A DNA stretch of 64,000 bases from Burkholderia catarinensis (GTDB taxonomy: Bacteria > Pseudomonadota > Gammaproteobacteria > Burkholderiales > Burkholderiaceae): positions 1-64,000 of the forward strand of contig NZ_MDEQ02000033.1 in the NCBI RefSeq assembly GCF_001883705.2, given 5' to 3'. Under the pieces are notes generated by a model. The model was given only the letters and a program-made list of their open reading frames with translations, was not told the origin of the DNA and did not search any database. A program made the translations under genes and the position numbers. This document shows, piece by piece, positions 9,827 through 19,094 of the stretch (positions are counted from its first letter, which is position 1; every line of letters begins with the position of its first letter).

Positions 9827-10657
9827 GTGAAAGTCCGCATCCTGTCCGACCTGCATCTCGAAAGCAACCAGCCCGACGTGATCGCGCACGCCGACGCGGA
9901 TCTCGTCGTGCTGGCCGGCGACATCCACAATCACGCGGAAGGCTTGCGCTGGGCCGCCGAAACGTTCGACCCCGCGGTGGCGGTGATCTATGTGCCGGGC
10001 AACCACGAGTACTACGACGGGGAATTCGGTGCGCTGGAGACGGCGATGCGCGACGCGGCGCAAGCGCTCGACAACGTGCATTACCTGAACAACGGCGTGT
10101 ACGTCGATCCCGAACAGCGCTTCCGCGTGCTCGGCACGACGCTCTGGGCCGATTTTTCGCTGTTCGGCGCCGACGAAGCCAGCATCGCCAGCGCAATCGA
10201 GGCCGGGAAGCGCGTGATGCTCGATTTCAAGGGATTGATCCAGGTGACCTGGCCGCACGACGCGGCGCTGCATGCGGCGCCGGTTGCGCCGGAACGGGAT
10301 TTCTCGCCGGCCGACGCCATCGCGCTGCATCGGCAAAGCCGCGCGTGGCTGGAAGCGCAGCTCGCGGTGCCGTTCGCGGGCCGGACGATCGTCGTCACCC
10401 ATCATGCGCCGCACCGGCGCTCGCTGGCGGAGCGCTATGCGGAAGATCTCGCGTCGGCGGGGTTCGTCACGGACATGGCGGAACTGGTGCGCCCGCCGGT
10501 GGATCTGTGGCTCCACGGCCACACGCATACGTCATTCGATTATGTTGCGGACGGCGGCACACGCGTGGTGTGCAACCCGCGCGGCTACATCCACCGGCGC
10601 ACCGGCGAACTGGAAAATACCGCGTTCGCGTGGGACAAGGTCGTCGAGCTCGGCTGA
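9827..10657 (+). CDS. Calcineurin-like metallophosphoesterase
   Basis: A 276-residue dinuclear-metal phosphoesterase with all fold motifs in order: SDLHLES (N-terminal), GDIHN, GNHEYY, HHAPH and HGHTH near the C-terminus. The substrate is unknown; sequences of this type include phosphodiesterases and nucleotide hydrolases. The start is GTG at 9827 with GGAG eight bases upstream; MKVRILSDLHLE is the natural beginning of the fold. It follows the dehydrogenase by 25 bp and may be co-transcribed with it. Confidence 0.9.
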   Translation: MKVRILSDLHLESNQPDVIAHADADLVVLAGDIHNHAEGLRWAAETFDPAVAVIYVPGNHEYYDGEFGALETAMRDAAQALDNVHYLNNGVYVDPEQRFRVLGTTLWADFSLFGADEASIASAIEAGKRVMLDFKGLIQVTWPHDAALHAAPVAPERDFSPADAIALHRQSRAWLEAQLAVPFAGRTIVVTHHAPHRRSLAERYAEDLASAGFVTDMAELVRPPVDLWLHGHTHTSFDYVADGGTRVVCNPRGYIHRRTGELENTAFAWDKVVELG

Positions 10658-10722
10658 ACGCCGGCCCGCCCGGCCGCGTCGCGCGGCCATTTCCGACCCG
10701 ACCCGGGGGCGTGACCGCCGGA

Positions 10723-10869
10723 TCAGCGGCCGGGGCGGCGCGGCACGCGCACCGGAACCGGCTTCATCCGCGCCTTCGCCTTCATCACGCGCAGCAGATC
10801 GCGGGTTGCCGCGGCGGCAGCGATCGCGCCCAGCAGGACTCCAAGGCCGATCATCAGGTGCGTATCCAT
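10723..10869 (-). CDS. Small single-span membrane protein, unknown
   Basis: A 48-residue open frame: a hydrophobic segment (residues about 6-22, MIGLGVLLGAIAAAAA) followed by a strongly basic tail. GGAG stands at good distance before the ATG at 10869. The longer frame beginning upstream lacks a ribosome site. It stands between convergent-facing neighbours with its own upstream region. No family recognised. The clear ribosome site and transmembrane-then-basic pattern support it as a real gene. Confidence 0.55.
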   Translation of the reverse strand: MDTHLMIGLGVLLGAIAAAAATRDLLRVMKAKARMKPVPVRVPRRPGR

Positions 10870-10986
10870 TGCTACTCCGGGGGTGCGTATCTCGATAACT
10901 TCCACAGTATCAAACTGTCCGACACGCGTTCGTAAAAAAATGTAGCGTGAAGGACAAATCTCGTCAGATCGCGGTCAACCGCGCCG

Positions 10987-11928
10987 TCATGTCGCACGCG
11001 TGTACTGCTCGAGCGCGGCTTCGTCGGCCGCGAGCGTGGCCGGCAGTTCGTCGCGCAGGAAATCGACCCAGGTGCGGATTTTCGCGTCGAGGTACTGGCG
11101 CGACGGATACAGCGCGTAGATGTTCATCACGTGCGACCGGTACTCGGGCATCACGCGCACGATGTGTCCGCTGCGCAGCCAGCCGATCGCCGAATAGAGC
11201 GGCAGCCCGCCGACCCCCATCCCCTCCCGCACGGCCACCGCGAGCGCCTCGGCGACGTTCACGCGAAACGGCGGCGCCGTGATCGGGACGACCTCGTCGC
11301 CGTTCGGCCCCGCCAGCGCCCATTCTTCGAACTGGAAGCCCGGCCCGATCATCCCGAGACAGACGTGCTGTGCGAGATCCGCCGGCCGTTGCGGCACGCC
11401 ATGGGCCTCGACATAACCGCGCGACGCGCACACCACGCTGTAGCTCTCGCCGAGCCGCTGCGACACGAGCCCCGAATCGGGCAGGTCGCGGCCGACAACG
11501 ACAGCGACGTCATACCCCTCGTCGAGCAGGTCGGGCATCCGCTGCGCGAGCGTCAGCTCGACGTGCACGTCCGGGTAGCGCGCGCGGTAGCGCGCGATGG
11601 CCGGCACCAGGTAGTGCTGGCCGAGGCTCGTGAAGCAATGGACCTTCAGCTTGCCCGACGGGCGCGCGTGCGCGTCGCCCGCCTCGGCTTCGGCCTGGTC
11701 GACATACGCGAGGATCTGCTCGCAGCGTTGCAGGTAGCGCTCGCCGGCTTCGGTCAGCGCGATCCGGCGCGTCGTGCGGTTCAGGAGACGCGTGCGCAGG
11801 TGCGCCTCGAGATCCGAGACCGCGCGCGACGTGTAGGCGGTGGTCGAATTCATCTGCTGGGCAGCCGCGGTAAAGCTTCCCGCGTCGACCACGCGGACGA
11901 ATACCCGCATGTTTTGTAACGTATCCAT
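10987..11928 (-). CDS. LysR-family transcriptional regulator (divergent from efflux operon)
   Basis: A 313-residue LysR protein: winged helix-turn-helix in residues 1-62 (MDTLQNMRVFVRVVDAGSFTAAA..., LNRTTRRIALTEAGERYL) and an effector-binding domain to the end. The start is placed at the conserved MDTLQ, not the upstream in-frame ATG. It is divergent from the four-gene pump with 157 bp between starts, which by analogy with AaeR suggests it activates that pump in response to an aromatic or similar effector. The effector is unknown. Confidence 0.92.
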   Translation of the reverse strand: MDTLQNMRVFVRVVDAGSFTAAAQQMNSTTAYTSRAVSDLEAHLRTRLLNRTTRRIALTEAGERYLQRCEQILAYVDQAEAEAGDAHARPSGKLKVHCFTSLGQHYLVPAIARYRARYPDVHVELTLAQRMPDLLDEGYDVAVVVGRDLPDSGLVSQRLGESYSVVCASRGYVEAHGVPQRPADLAQHVCLGMIGPGFQFEEWALAGPNGDEVVPITAPPFRVNVAEALAVAVREGMGVGGLPLYSAIGWLRSGHIVRVMPEYRSHVMNIYALYPSRQYLDAKIRTWVDFLRDELPATLAADEAALEQYTRAT

Positions 11929-12085
11929 CCCATTACCCGTTTGAATCCGGACGGATTGTTGCACAGAGGCCGACAAATATTATCTCAGGATTCGTAAAAA
12001 TGACTTGCACCCTTGTCCATTTATTCAGGAATCACTGAAAAATATAATCGCATCCGGCTCATCTATATCCGAAAGGGAGAAAATC
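11929..12085. promoter_or_regulatory. Divergent control region of LysR regulator and efflux operon
   Basis: AT-rich 157 bp between divergent genes. A perfect -10 TATAAT lies at 12043-12048 for the efflux operon; the matching -35 (TTTATT, 12020-12025) is poor, as in activated promoters. An inverted repeat TTCAG-N6-CTGAA (12024-12039) overlaps the -35 zone and is a good candidate LysR box. GGGAGA before the GTG at 12086 is the ribosome site. Confidence 0.5.
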
Positions 12086-13678
12086 GTGCAGTCTCCGGCA
12101 ACAAAAGGGACGCTCGCACTGGCGGTTCTTGCAGTCTCATTAATAATGGCCGGATGCGCGAGCATGGGCGACAACAAGCCGCAGTCGGCCCGGATCGACG
12201 CGAACACGCTCGACGCCGGCGCCGCCATCCGCGCGGCCGACCGCGACGCGGGCTGGCCCGCGGCCGACTGGTGGCGCGCCTACCGCGATCCGCAGCTCGA
12301 CACGTGGATCGCCGCCGCCCAGGCCGGCAACCCGACGCTCGCGGCCGCCGAGGCACGCGTGCGCGAAGCGCAGGCGATGGCGCGCGTGGCCCGCTCGGCC
12401 GAACTGCCGCAGATCAACGGCAACCTGTCGCTGATGCGCGAGCACTGGCCCGACAACGTGTACTACGGCCCGGGCCCGCTCGCGAACGCCGATACCTGGA
12501 ACAACACCGGCACGCTCGGCCTGTCGTACCACCTCGACCTGTGGGGCAAGGACAAGAACGCGACCGAGCGCGCGCTCGACACCGCGCATGCGACCGCCGC
12601 CGACGCGCGGGCGGCCAAGCTCGAGCTCGAAGTCAACGTCGTGCGCGCGTATGTCGGCATGTCGATGAACTACGCGCTGCTGGACCTCGCGCACGAAACG
12701 TTCGAACGCCAGCGCTCGCTCGCCGATCTCGCGCGCAAGCGGCTGCAGGCCGGCCTCGGCACGCAGCTCGAAGTGAGCCAGGCGGAATCGACGCTGCCCG
12801 ATTACGAGCGCCAGATCGACAGCTATGAAGAAGCGATCCAGCTCGCGCGGCACCAGCTCGCCGCGCTGGCCGGCAAGGGCCCGGGCGCCGGCGACGCGAT
12901 CAAGCGGCCGCAGCTCGTGCTCGACGCGCCGGCCGGCCTGCCGTCGGCGATGCCGGCCGACCTGCTCGGCCGCCGCCCCGATGTGGTCGCGGCACGCTGG
13001 ACGGTCGACGCGCAGGCGCGCGGCATCGATGTCGCGAAGGCGTCGTTCTACCCGAACATCGACCTGCTCGCGACGGTCGGCGGCTTCGGCGTGACCGCGC
13101 CGTTCACCGACTTCCTGCGCGCGATGAACGGCGGCTGGACGGCCGGTCCCGCGCTGTCGCTGCCGATCTTCGAAGGCGGCCGCCTGCGCGCGCAGCTCGG
13201 CGCGGCGAATGCCGGCTACGATCAAGCGGTCGAGCGCTACAACCAGACGATCGTCGGTGCGCTCAAGGACATCGCCGACCAGGTCGTGCGGATCCGCTCG
13301 CTCGATACGCAGAAGAAGGACGCCGCACGCTCGGTGGCCGCCAACGACCGCAGCTACCAGCTGTCGCGTGAAGGCTTCCGCCGCGGGCTGACCGACTACG
13401 TGAACGTGCTGGTCGCGCAACAGCAGTTGCTGCGCGCGCAGGAAACGGCCGCCCGCATCGATGCGGAACGCCTCGCTGCGCACGCGCAACTGATGGCCGC
13501 GCTCGGCGGCGGCGTCGAGACGGGCAAGGACGTTCGGGGCGGCCATCCGTCCGACGACGAACCCGCCGCGGGCGCAGTCGCGCCGGCCGCCGCGTCGGGC
13601 GCGAAGCCCGTGGCGGCCGCCGCCCGGCCCGCGCAAGTCGCGACCGCCGGTGCAGCCGGCGTGCCGGCCGCACGGTAA
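12086..13678 (+). CDS. Outer-membrane efflux lipoprotein (NodT/OprM family)
   Basis: A TolC-like outer-membrane channel of 530 residues. A signal peptide ends in the lipobox LIMAGC (Cys about residue 23), so the mature protein is lipid-anchored. Two OEP repeats follow, with typical blocks DWWRAYRDPQLD, RPDVVAARW and RGLTDYVNVLVAQQQLL. Start is GTG at 12086 with GGGAGA five bases upstream; the upstream frame has no signal peptide. The last 45 or so residues are an Ala/Pro-rich low-complexity tail absent from typical homologues. First gene of the pump operon; it would give the pump an exit through the outer membrane. Confidence 0.93.
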   Translation: MQSPATKGTLALAVLAVSLIMAGCASMGDNKPQSARIDANTLDAGAAIRAADRDAGWPAADWWRAYRDPQLDTWIAAAQAGNPTLAAAEARVREAQAMARVARSAELPQINGNLSLMREHWPDNVYYGPGPLANADTWNNTGTLGLSYHLDLWGKDKNATERALDTAHATAADARAAKLELEVNVVRAYVGMSMNYALLDLAHETFERQRSLADLARKRLQAGLGTQLEVSQAESTLPDYERQIDSYEEAIQLARHQLAALAGKGPGAGDAIKRPQLVLDAPAGLPSAMPADLLGRRPDVVAARWTVDAQARGIDVAKASFYPNIDLLATVGGFGVTAPFTDFLRAMNGGWTAGPALSLPIFEGGRLRAQLGAANAGYDQAVERYNQTIVGALKDIADQVVRIRSLDTQKKDAARSVAANDRSYQLSREGFRRGLTDYVNVLVAQQQLLRAQETAARIDAERLAAHAQLMAALGGGVETGKDVRGGHPSDDEPAAGAVAPAAASGAKPVAAAARPAQVATAGAAGVPAAR

Positions 13679-13693
13679 CGCGGAGCAACCGCC

Positions 13694-15898
13694 ATGTCAG
13701 CCTCCTCCCCCGCTTCCACGCCTGCCGGCGGTCCGCTCGCGGCCTGGTACGCCGCGTTCGGCGACTGGGCCCGTACCGACGGCGCCGCGTGGCTCTACCT
13801 GTTCAAGGCGCTGCTCGCCGCGTTCATCGCGACCGGCGTGTCGATGCGGCTCGACCTGCCCGCGCCGAAAACGGCCATGACCACGGTGTTCATCGTGATG
13901 CAGCCGCAAAGCGGCGCGGTGCTCGCGAAGAGCTTCTACCGCGTCGCCGGCACGATCTTCGGGCTGATCGCGACGCTCACGTTCGTCGGGCTGTTCCCGC
14001 AGCAGCCGCAGCTGTTCCTGCTGGCGGTCGCGCTGTGGATCGCGCTGTGCACGGCCGGCGCCGCGCGCAACCGCAACTTCCGCAGCTACGGCTTCCTGCT
14101 GGCCGGCTACACGACCGCGCTGATCGGGCTGCCGGCTTCGCAGCACCCGGACGGCGCGTTCATGAGCGCAATGACGCGCGTGGCCGAGATCATGGTCGGG
14201 ATCGTGTCGGCCGGGGTGGTCAGCGCGCTCGTATTTCCGCAGTACACGGGCGAGCAGATGCGCACGACGGTGCGCAAGCGCTTCGGCAGCTTCGTCGACT
14301 ATGTCGCGTCGGCGCTGTCGGGCCAGCTCGACCGCGCGCATATCGAAACCATCCATACGCGCTTCGTCGCCGACGTGGTCGGGTTCGAGGCCGCGCGCAG
14401 CATGGCCGTGTTCGAGGATCCGGACACGCGGATGCGCAGCGGCCGCCTCGCGCGGCTGAACAGCGAATTCATGAGCGCGTCGAGCCGCTTCCATGCGCTG
14501 CACCAGTTGATGAACCGGCTGCATGCGGCCGGCGCGCAGGCCGCGATCGACGCGATCGAGCCGTACTTCCGCGAGATCGCGCCGCTGCTGCTGACGCCCG
14601 CCGGCGAACCCGTGCGCACGTCGATCGACGCGGGGCATGCGGCCGAGCAACTGCTCGCGTGGCGCGACGCGCTGCCGCGCCGCATCCGCGCGACGCGCGC
14701 GGCCCTCGAGACGCAGCCGGACTTTCCGCTGCTCGATTTCGATACGGCCGCCGAGCTGCTGTACCGCTTCATCACCGACCTGCACGAGTACGCGGCGACC
14801 TACGCGTCGCTGTCGACCGCGACGCACGAGCGCGAACGCTGGATCGAGCGCTACGAGCCGCGCACCAACATGACGGCCATGGTGATCGCGGCGATTCGCA
14901 CCGCGACCGTGATCCTCGTGCTCGGCTGGTTCTGGATCGAGACCGCGTGGCCGAGCGGCGTGACGCTCACGCTGACGGCGGCCGCCACCTGCGCGCTCGC
15001 GTCGTCGACGCCGCGCCCGACCGCGATGTCCGCGCAGATGGGCATGGGAACGGCGCTCGCCGTCTGTACGGGCTTCCTGCTGACGTTCGGCATCTACCCG
15101 CACATCGACGGCTTCCCGCTGCTGTGCGTCGCGCTCGCGCCGCTGCTCGCGATCGGCATCTTCATGACGTTGAAGCCGAAGCTCGCCGGCTACGGGATGG
15201 GCTACCTGATTTTCTTCTGCTTCCTCGCCGGCCCCGACAGCATCACGCACTACGATCCCACGAGCTTCATGAACGACGCGCTCGCGCTCGTGCTGTCGAT
15301 GCTGGTATCGGCGATCGCGTTCGCGGTGCTGTTCCCGCCGACCGCACCGTGGCTCAAGAAGCGGCTGTTCGCCGACCTGCGCCACCAGGCCGTCGCGGCC
15401 TGCCACGCGCGGCTCGCCGGCTTGCGCACGCGCTTCGAGAGCGGTGCGCGCGACCTGATGTACCAGGCGCACACGCTGTCGGCCGACCAGCCCGACGTGC
15501 AGCGCGACGCGCTGCGCTGGATGTTCGCGGTGCTCGAAGCCGGCAACGCGGCGATCGACCTGCGTCACGAGCTGGCGACGCTGCCGTCCGACCCGCGCTA
15601 TGCGCCGGCGATGCCGTGGCGTCGCGCGATCGAGACGATGCGCGCCGCGCTGTCGACGCTGTTCTCGAAGCCGAGCCCCGAGCGCTTCGATGCGACGCTC
15701 GCCGCGACCAATGCGGCAATCGACGCGACCCGGCAGACGCTCGACGCGTTCGAGCCGTCGCGCGACGAGCGCCACCGGCTGCAGCGCATCCTGAGCCATC
15801 TGCATTTCGTGCGCACCGCGCTGCTCGATCCGGAATCGCCGCTCGAGCCGCTCAACCGCAACCGCCCCGCGCGCCCCCAACCAGGAGCCTCGTCATGA
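13694..15898 (+). CDS. FUSC-family inner-membrane transporter (AaeB-like)
   Basis: A 734-residue protein with two hydrophobic blocks of about five segments each (residues 25-185 and 390-555) separated and followed by soluble parts, the FUSC/ArAE architecture. The line KTAMTTVFIVMQPQSGAVLAKSFYRVAGT is characteristic. AaeB of E. coli exports hydroxybenzoic acids with the adaptor AaeA; aromatic acid or fusaric-acid-like substrates are inferred here. GGAG is eight bases before the ATG. It lies 15 bp after the lipoprotein gene and overlaps the DUF1656 gene by ATGA. Confidence 0.93.
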   Translation: MSASSPASTPAGGPLAAWYAAFGDWARTDGAAWLYLFKALLAAFIATGVSMRLDLPAPKTAMTTVFIVMQPQSGAVLAKSFYRVAGTIFGLIATLTFVGLFPQQPQLFLLAVALWIALCTAGAARNRNFRSYGFLLAGYTTALIGLPASQHPDGAFMSAMTRVAEIMVGIVSAGVVSALVFPQYTGEQMRTTVRKRFGSFVDYVASALSGQLDRAHIETIHTRFVADVVGFEAARSMAVFEDPDTRMRSGRLARLNSEFMSASSRFHALHQLMNRLHAAGAQAAIDAIEPYFREIAPLLLTPAGEPVRTSIDAGHAAEQLLAWRDALPRRIRATRAALETQPDFPLLDFDTAAELLYRFITDLHEYAATYASLSTATHERERWIERYEPRTNMTAMVIAAIRTATVILVLGWFWIETAWPSGVTLTLTAAATCALASSTPRPTAMSAQMGMGTALAVCTGFLLTFGIYPHIDGFPLLCVALAPLLAIGIFMTLKPKLAGYGMGYLIFFCFLAGPDSITHYDPTSFMNDALALVLSMLVSAIAFAVLFPPTAPWLKKRLFADLRHQAVAACHARLAGLRTRFESGARDLMYQAHTLSADQPDVQRDALRWMFAVLEAGNAAIDLRHELATLPSDPRYAPAMPWRRAIETMRAALSTLFSKPSPERFDATLAATNAAIDATRQTLDAFEPSRDERHRLQRILSHLHFVRTALLDPESPLEPLNRNRPARPQPGASS

Positions 15899-16098
15899 TG
15901 CCGCGTGAAATCGCCATTCTCGATGCCTACATGCCGACGGTGGTGCTGATGTTCGTCCTGGGCGCGCTCGCGACCTGGGCCGTCGACCGCCTGCTCGCCT
16001 ACACGGGCCTCTACCGTCTCGTCTGGCACCCGTCGCTGTTCCGGGCCTGCCTTCTCGTCTGCATTTGCGGCGGACTGAGTCTTGCCGTTTACCGTTGA
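15895..16098 (+). CDS. DUF1656 small membrane protein (AaeX-like)
   Basis: A 67-residue protein with two hydrophobic helices and the DUF1656 pattern (PREIAILDAYMPTVVLMF, RLVWHPSLFRACLLVCI). Homologues (AaeX/YtcA) always sit between a FUSC gene and an HlyD adaptor gene, as here, and probably belong to the pump. AGGAG lies seven bases before the ATG at 15895, which overlaps the FUSC stop; a second ATG follows directly. Confidence 0.9.
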   Translation: MMPREIAILDAYMPTVVLMFVLGALATWAVDRLLAYTGLYRLVWHPSLFRACLLVCICGGLSLAVYR

Positions 16099-16110
16099 TT
16101 CCGAACCATC

Positions 16111-16986
16111 ATGATTCTCAGAAAACTCTTCGGCTTCGTCGCGACCGCCGTCATCCTTCTCGTCGCGATCCTGATCGGGCGCTCGCTGTGGGTGCACTAC
16201 ATGGACGATCCGTGGACGCGCGACGGGCGCGTGCGCGCCGAGATCGTCAACGTCGCGCCGGACGTGTCGGGCGCGATCGTCGAGCTGCCCGTGCATGACA
16301 ACCAGCTCGTGAAAAAGGGCGACCTGATCATGCAGATCGACCCGTCGCACTACCAGATCGCGGTCGAGCAGGCGCAGGCGGCCGTCGCCGCCCGCCGCGC
16401 GGAACTGCAGATGCGCCGTGACGACGCGGCCCGCCGCGCGGATCTCGACGCGCTCGTCGTGTCGAAGGAAAACCGTGAAAACGCGGCGCACAGCGCGTCG
16501 AGCGCCGATGCGCAGTACCAGCAGGCGATCGCCGCGCTCGACGCCGCGAAGCTCAATCTCGAGCGCACGCGCGTCGTCGCGCCGGTCGACGGCTACATCA
16601 CGAACCTGCAGACGTTCAAGGGCAACTACGCGGTGGCCGGCCAGGCGAAGCTCGCGATCGTCGACAGCCACTCGTTCTGGGTCTACGGCTACTTCGAGGA
16701 AACCAAGCTGCCGCGCGTGAAGATCGGCGCGCCGGCCGAAATGCGGCTGATGAGCGGCGGCGTGATGAAGGGCCACGTCGAAAGCATCTCGCGCGGCATC
16801 TACGATCGCGACAACCCGCAAAGCCGCGACCTCGTCGCGGACGTGAACCCGACCTTCAACTGGGTGCGCCTCGCGCAGCGCGTGCCGGTGCGCATCCGGA
16901 TCGACGAAGTGCCGGCCGACGTGGTGCTGTCGGCGGGCACGACCTGCACGGTCATCATCGATCCCGACAAGCAGAAGAAGTCGTAA
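16111..16986 (+). CDS. HlyD-family periplasmic adaptor (AaeA-like)
   Basis: A 291-residue membrane-fusion protein: one N-terminal membrane anchor (residues about 7-25), then DPWTRDGRVRAEIVNVAPDVSG (start of the lipoyl half), a short alpha hairpin (residues about 85-150), the second lipoyl half (ERTRVVAPVDGYITNLQ) and beta-barrel domain. It links the FUSC protein to the outer-membrane lipoprotein. It follows the DUF1656 gene by 12 bp as last gene of the operon; the next gene is convergent. Confidence 0.93.
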   Translation: MILRKLFGFVATAVILLVAILIGRSLWVHYMDDPWTRDGRVRAEIVNVAPDVSGAIVELPVHDNQLVKKGDLIMQIDPSHYQIAVEQAQAAVAARRAELQMRRDDAARRADLDALVVSKENRENAAHSASSADAQYQQAIAALDAAKLNLERTRVVAPVDGYITNLQTFKGNYAVAGQAKLAIVDSHSFWVYGYFEETKLPRVKIGAPAEMRLMSGGVMKGHVESISRGIYDRDNPQSRDLVADVNPTFNWVRLAQRVPVRIRIDEVPADVVLSAGTTCTVIIDPDKQKKS

Positions 16987-17007
16987 TCTCCGGGCCGCGC
17001 AGCGCGC

Positions 17008-18681
17008 TCAGGCCGCGATGCGAAAGCGCCCGACCAGCGACTTCAATGCCTGCGCCTGCTCGTCGAGCGCGTTCGCCGCGGCAGCGGCCTGCTCGACGAG
17101 GGCCGCGTTCTGCTGCGTGCCGGCGTCCATCTGCGTGACCGCGCGGCCGATCTCGTCGATCCCGGCGCTCTGCTCGTCCGAGGCCGCGGAAATCTCGCCG
17201 ATGATGTCGGTCACGCGCTTGACCGCGCGCACGACGTCGCCCATCGTGCGGCCCGCATCGTGCGCGAGCGCCGCGCCGTTCGCGACGCGCTCGACCGACG
17301 CGCCGATCAGCCCGCGGATCTCCTTCGCCGCCGTTGCCGCGCGCTGCGCGAGCAGGCGTACCTCGCCCGCGACCACCGAGAAGCCGCGCCCCTGCTCGCC
17401 GGCACGCGCGGCCTCGACCGCCGCGTTCAACGCGAGAATGTTGGTCTGGAACGCGATCCCCTCGATCGTACCGATGATGTCGCGAATGTTTTTCGCGCTG
17501 TCGTCGATCTCGCTCATCGTCGCGACCACGCGCCCGACGACTTCACCGCCCGTCTCCGCGACGGCCGACGCATTGGCCGCGAGCGCGCTCGCCTGCCGCG
17601 CATTCTCGGCGTTCTGCCGCACGGTCGACGTGAGCTGCTCCATGCTGGCCGCGGTGCGCTCGAGCGCGACGGCCTGCTGCTCGGTGCGCCGCGACAGGTC
17701 GAGATTGCCGGTGGAGATCTCGCCGGACGCGGCCGCGATGGCCTCGGCGCTGACGGCGATCTCGCCGACGGTCGCCGCGAGCCCCGTCTGCATCTCGGCC
17801 AGCGCGCGCACCATGCTGTCGCGGTCGTGCTGGCCGAGCACGATCGGTCGCGTCAGGTCGCCGCGCGCGATGTCCGCGGCGATCGCCTTCGCGTGCGCGG
17901 GCTCGCCGCCGAGCTGCGACGCGAGACGGCGCACGACGCGCTCGGCGATCGCGATCGCGAGAACGATCAGCGCAGCCGTCATCGCCGCGATCATCGCGAA
18001 CGACGACGAGAAAATGGTGGCGGACGCATCGAGCGTCGCCTTCGACTTCGCGCCGCGCGTTTTCACGAGTTCGGCGACGAGTTTCTCGAGCTTGCCGGTT
18101 TCGACCAGAAGCGACACGTCCTGCGTGCCGACCTGCCAGTTCATCTGCGACAGGTCGAGCGGCTGCGCGCGCACGAGCGCGACGAAATCGCGCAGATGCG
18201 CGCTCCACGTGCCCACCACCGTCGAGAAGGCGCGCAATCGGGCCGAATCGTCCGCGTCGGCCGGATCCGCGTAGCGCTGCAGCGTGCCGAGCGCCTGGCC
18301 GATCGACGCGAGCCCCGCGCCGACGTCGGCGCCCAGTTCGTCGCGCTCCTTCGCGGTGGTCGCGGTCAGCAGCATCTTCTGGGCACGGCTCGCACGCAGC
18401 ACCTCGGCCCGGACCTCCTCGGCCGCGCGGCTCGCGACGTGACCCTGCTCGTAGACCGACGAGATCGACGCGTTCAGCCGGCTGATCTGCCACAGCGAAA
18501 ACATGCCGATCGCCAGCGTGCCGGCCAGCAGGATCGCGAATGCGGCGCGCAACGTCGCCTTGACGGTCCACGGCCGGCGCTCGCGACGCGACGCGCGCGG
18601 GCGCCGTGCGGCGCGACGGGCGGCAACGCCGGGTGCGGCGGCTGCCGCACCTGGCTGCGGATGCAATGATGCTGCTTTCAT
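17008..18681 (-). CDS. Methyl-accepting chemotaxis protein
   Basis: A 557-residue chemoreceptor. After a basic Ala/Arg-rich N-terminus of about 45 residues come a membrane segment, a periplasmic four-helix-type sensor (about 70-220), a second membrane segment, HAMP, and the cytoplasmic signalling domain with the hairpin tip [30 protein letters not shown]. No C-terminal CheR/CheB-docking pentapeptide is visible. Start at 18681 was chosen for the GGGGA upstream; the longer frame would precede it with non-conserved Arg-rich residues. Monocistronic; ligand unknown. Confidence 0.92.
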   Translation of the reverse strand: MKAASLHPQPGAAAAAPGVAARRAARRPRASRRERRPWTVKATLRAAFAILLAGTLAIGMFSLWQISRLNASISSVYEQGHVASRAAEEVRAEVLRASRAQKMLLTATTAKERDELGADVGAGLASIGQALGTLQRYADPADADDSARLRAFSTVVGTWSAHLRDFVALVRAQPLDLSQMNWQVGTQDVSLLVETGKLEKLVAELVKTRGAKSKATLDASATIFSSSFAMIAAMTAALIVLAIAIAERVVRRLASQLGGEPAHAKAIAADIARGDLTRPIVLGQHDRDSMVRALAEMQTGLAATVGEIAVSAEAIAAASGEISTGNLDLSRRTEQQAVALERTAASMEQLTSTVRQNAENARQASALAANASAVAETGGEVVGRVVATMSEIDDSAKNIRDIIGTIEGIAFQTNILALNAAVEAARAGEQGRGFSVVAGEVRLLAQRAATAAKEIRGLIGASVERVANGAALAHDAGRTMGDVVRAVKRVTDIIGEISAASDEQSAGIDEIGRAVTQMDAGTQQNAALVEQAAAAANALDEQAQALKSLVGRFRIAA

Positions 18682-19094
18682 CGATATATCCCCGTATTGA
18701 TCACGCTGCCGGAAAGGTCGGTTCCGGCGGCCGGCGCTCCGGCAATCCCGCGATGGCAGGTCATGCCGCGCGTCCTGCGCCCGCACGGCGGATAGCCGGT
18801 GCCGGGCGCGGCGCGCCTGTCGTCATTGAGTCGTTCTACGGCCGCCACCGCCGTTTCTTGAGTCCGGTAAAACACGCCCCGCGCTCCGCCTTGTGGACGA
18901 GCAGACGCGCCGCCAGCGTTATACCCGTTCAAAAAAGCAGGGGCCGGCCGATCTGTCGGATCAATGTCCGATTCGCGATAAAACTTGGCCTGACATTCTC
19001 GATACGCCACATTACACTTCTTTGACGCAGCAACGATTCAAAACGCGCCGATCCCCATCAGAGCGCGCCCGCCACCTCAACTCGCTCAGCTCAC
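18682..19094. other. 413-bp intergenic region without a gene
   Basis: Divergent space between the chemoreceptor and the fsr-like exporter. No convincing coding frame on either strand. It becomes AT-richer toward 18.93-19.05 kb, where the exporter promoter is predicted. No sigma-28 type chemotaxis promoter could be recognised for the chemoreceptor. Confidence 0.5.
18991..19019 (+). promoter_or_regulatory. Sigma-70-type promoter of the fsr-like gene
   Basis: CTGACA (18991-18996, five of six consensus bases) and TACACT (19014-19019, four of six) are separated by exactly 17 bp, ending about 75 bp before the ATG. The local sequence is AT-rich. Confidence 0.5.

Noticed and set aside
13697-15880. 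727-codon minus-strand frame opposite the FUSC gene
   Set aside because: Arg/Glu/His-rich with no family pattern; an antisense frame caused by GC-rich codon bias.
18682-19094. Flagellar sigma-28 promoter for the chemoreceptor
   Set aside because: No TAAA-N15-GCCGATAA-like sequence was found on the minus strand upstream of the start.
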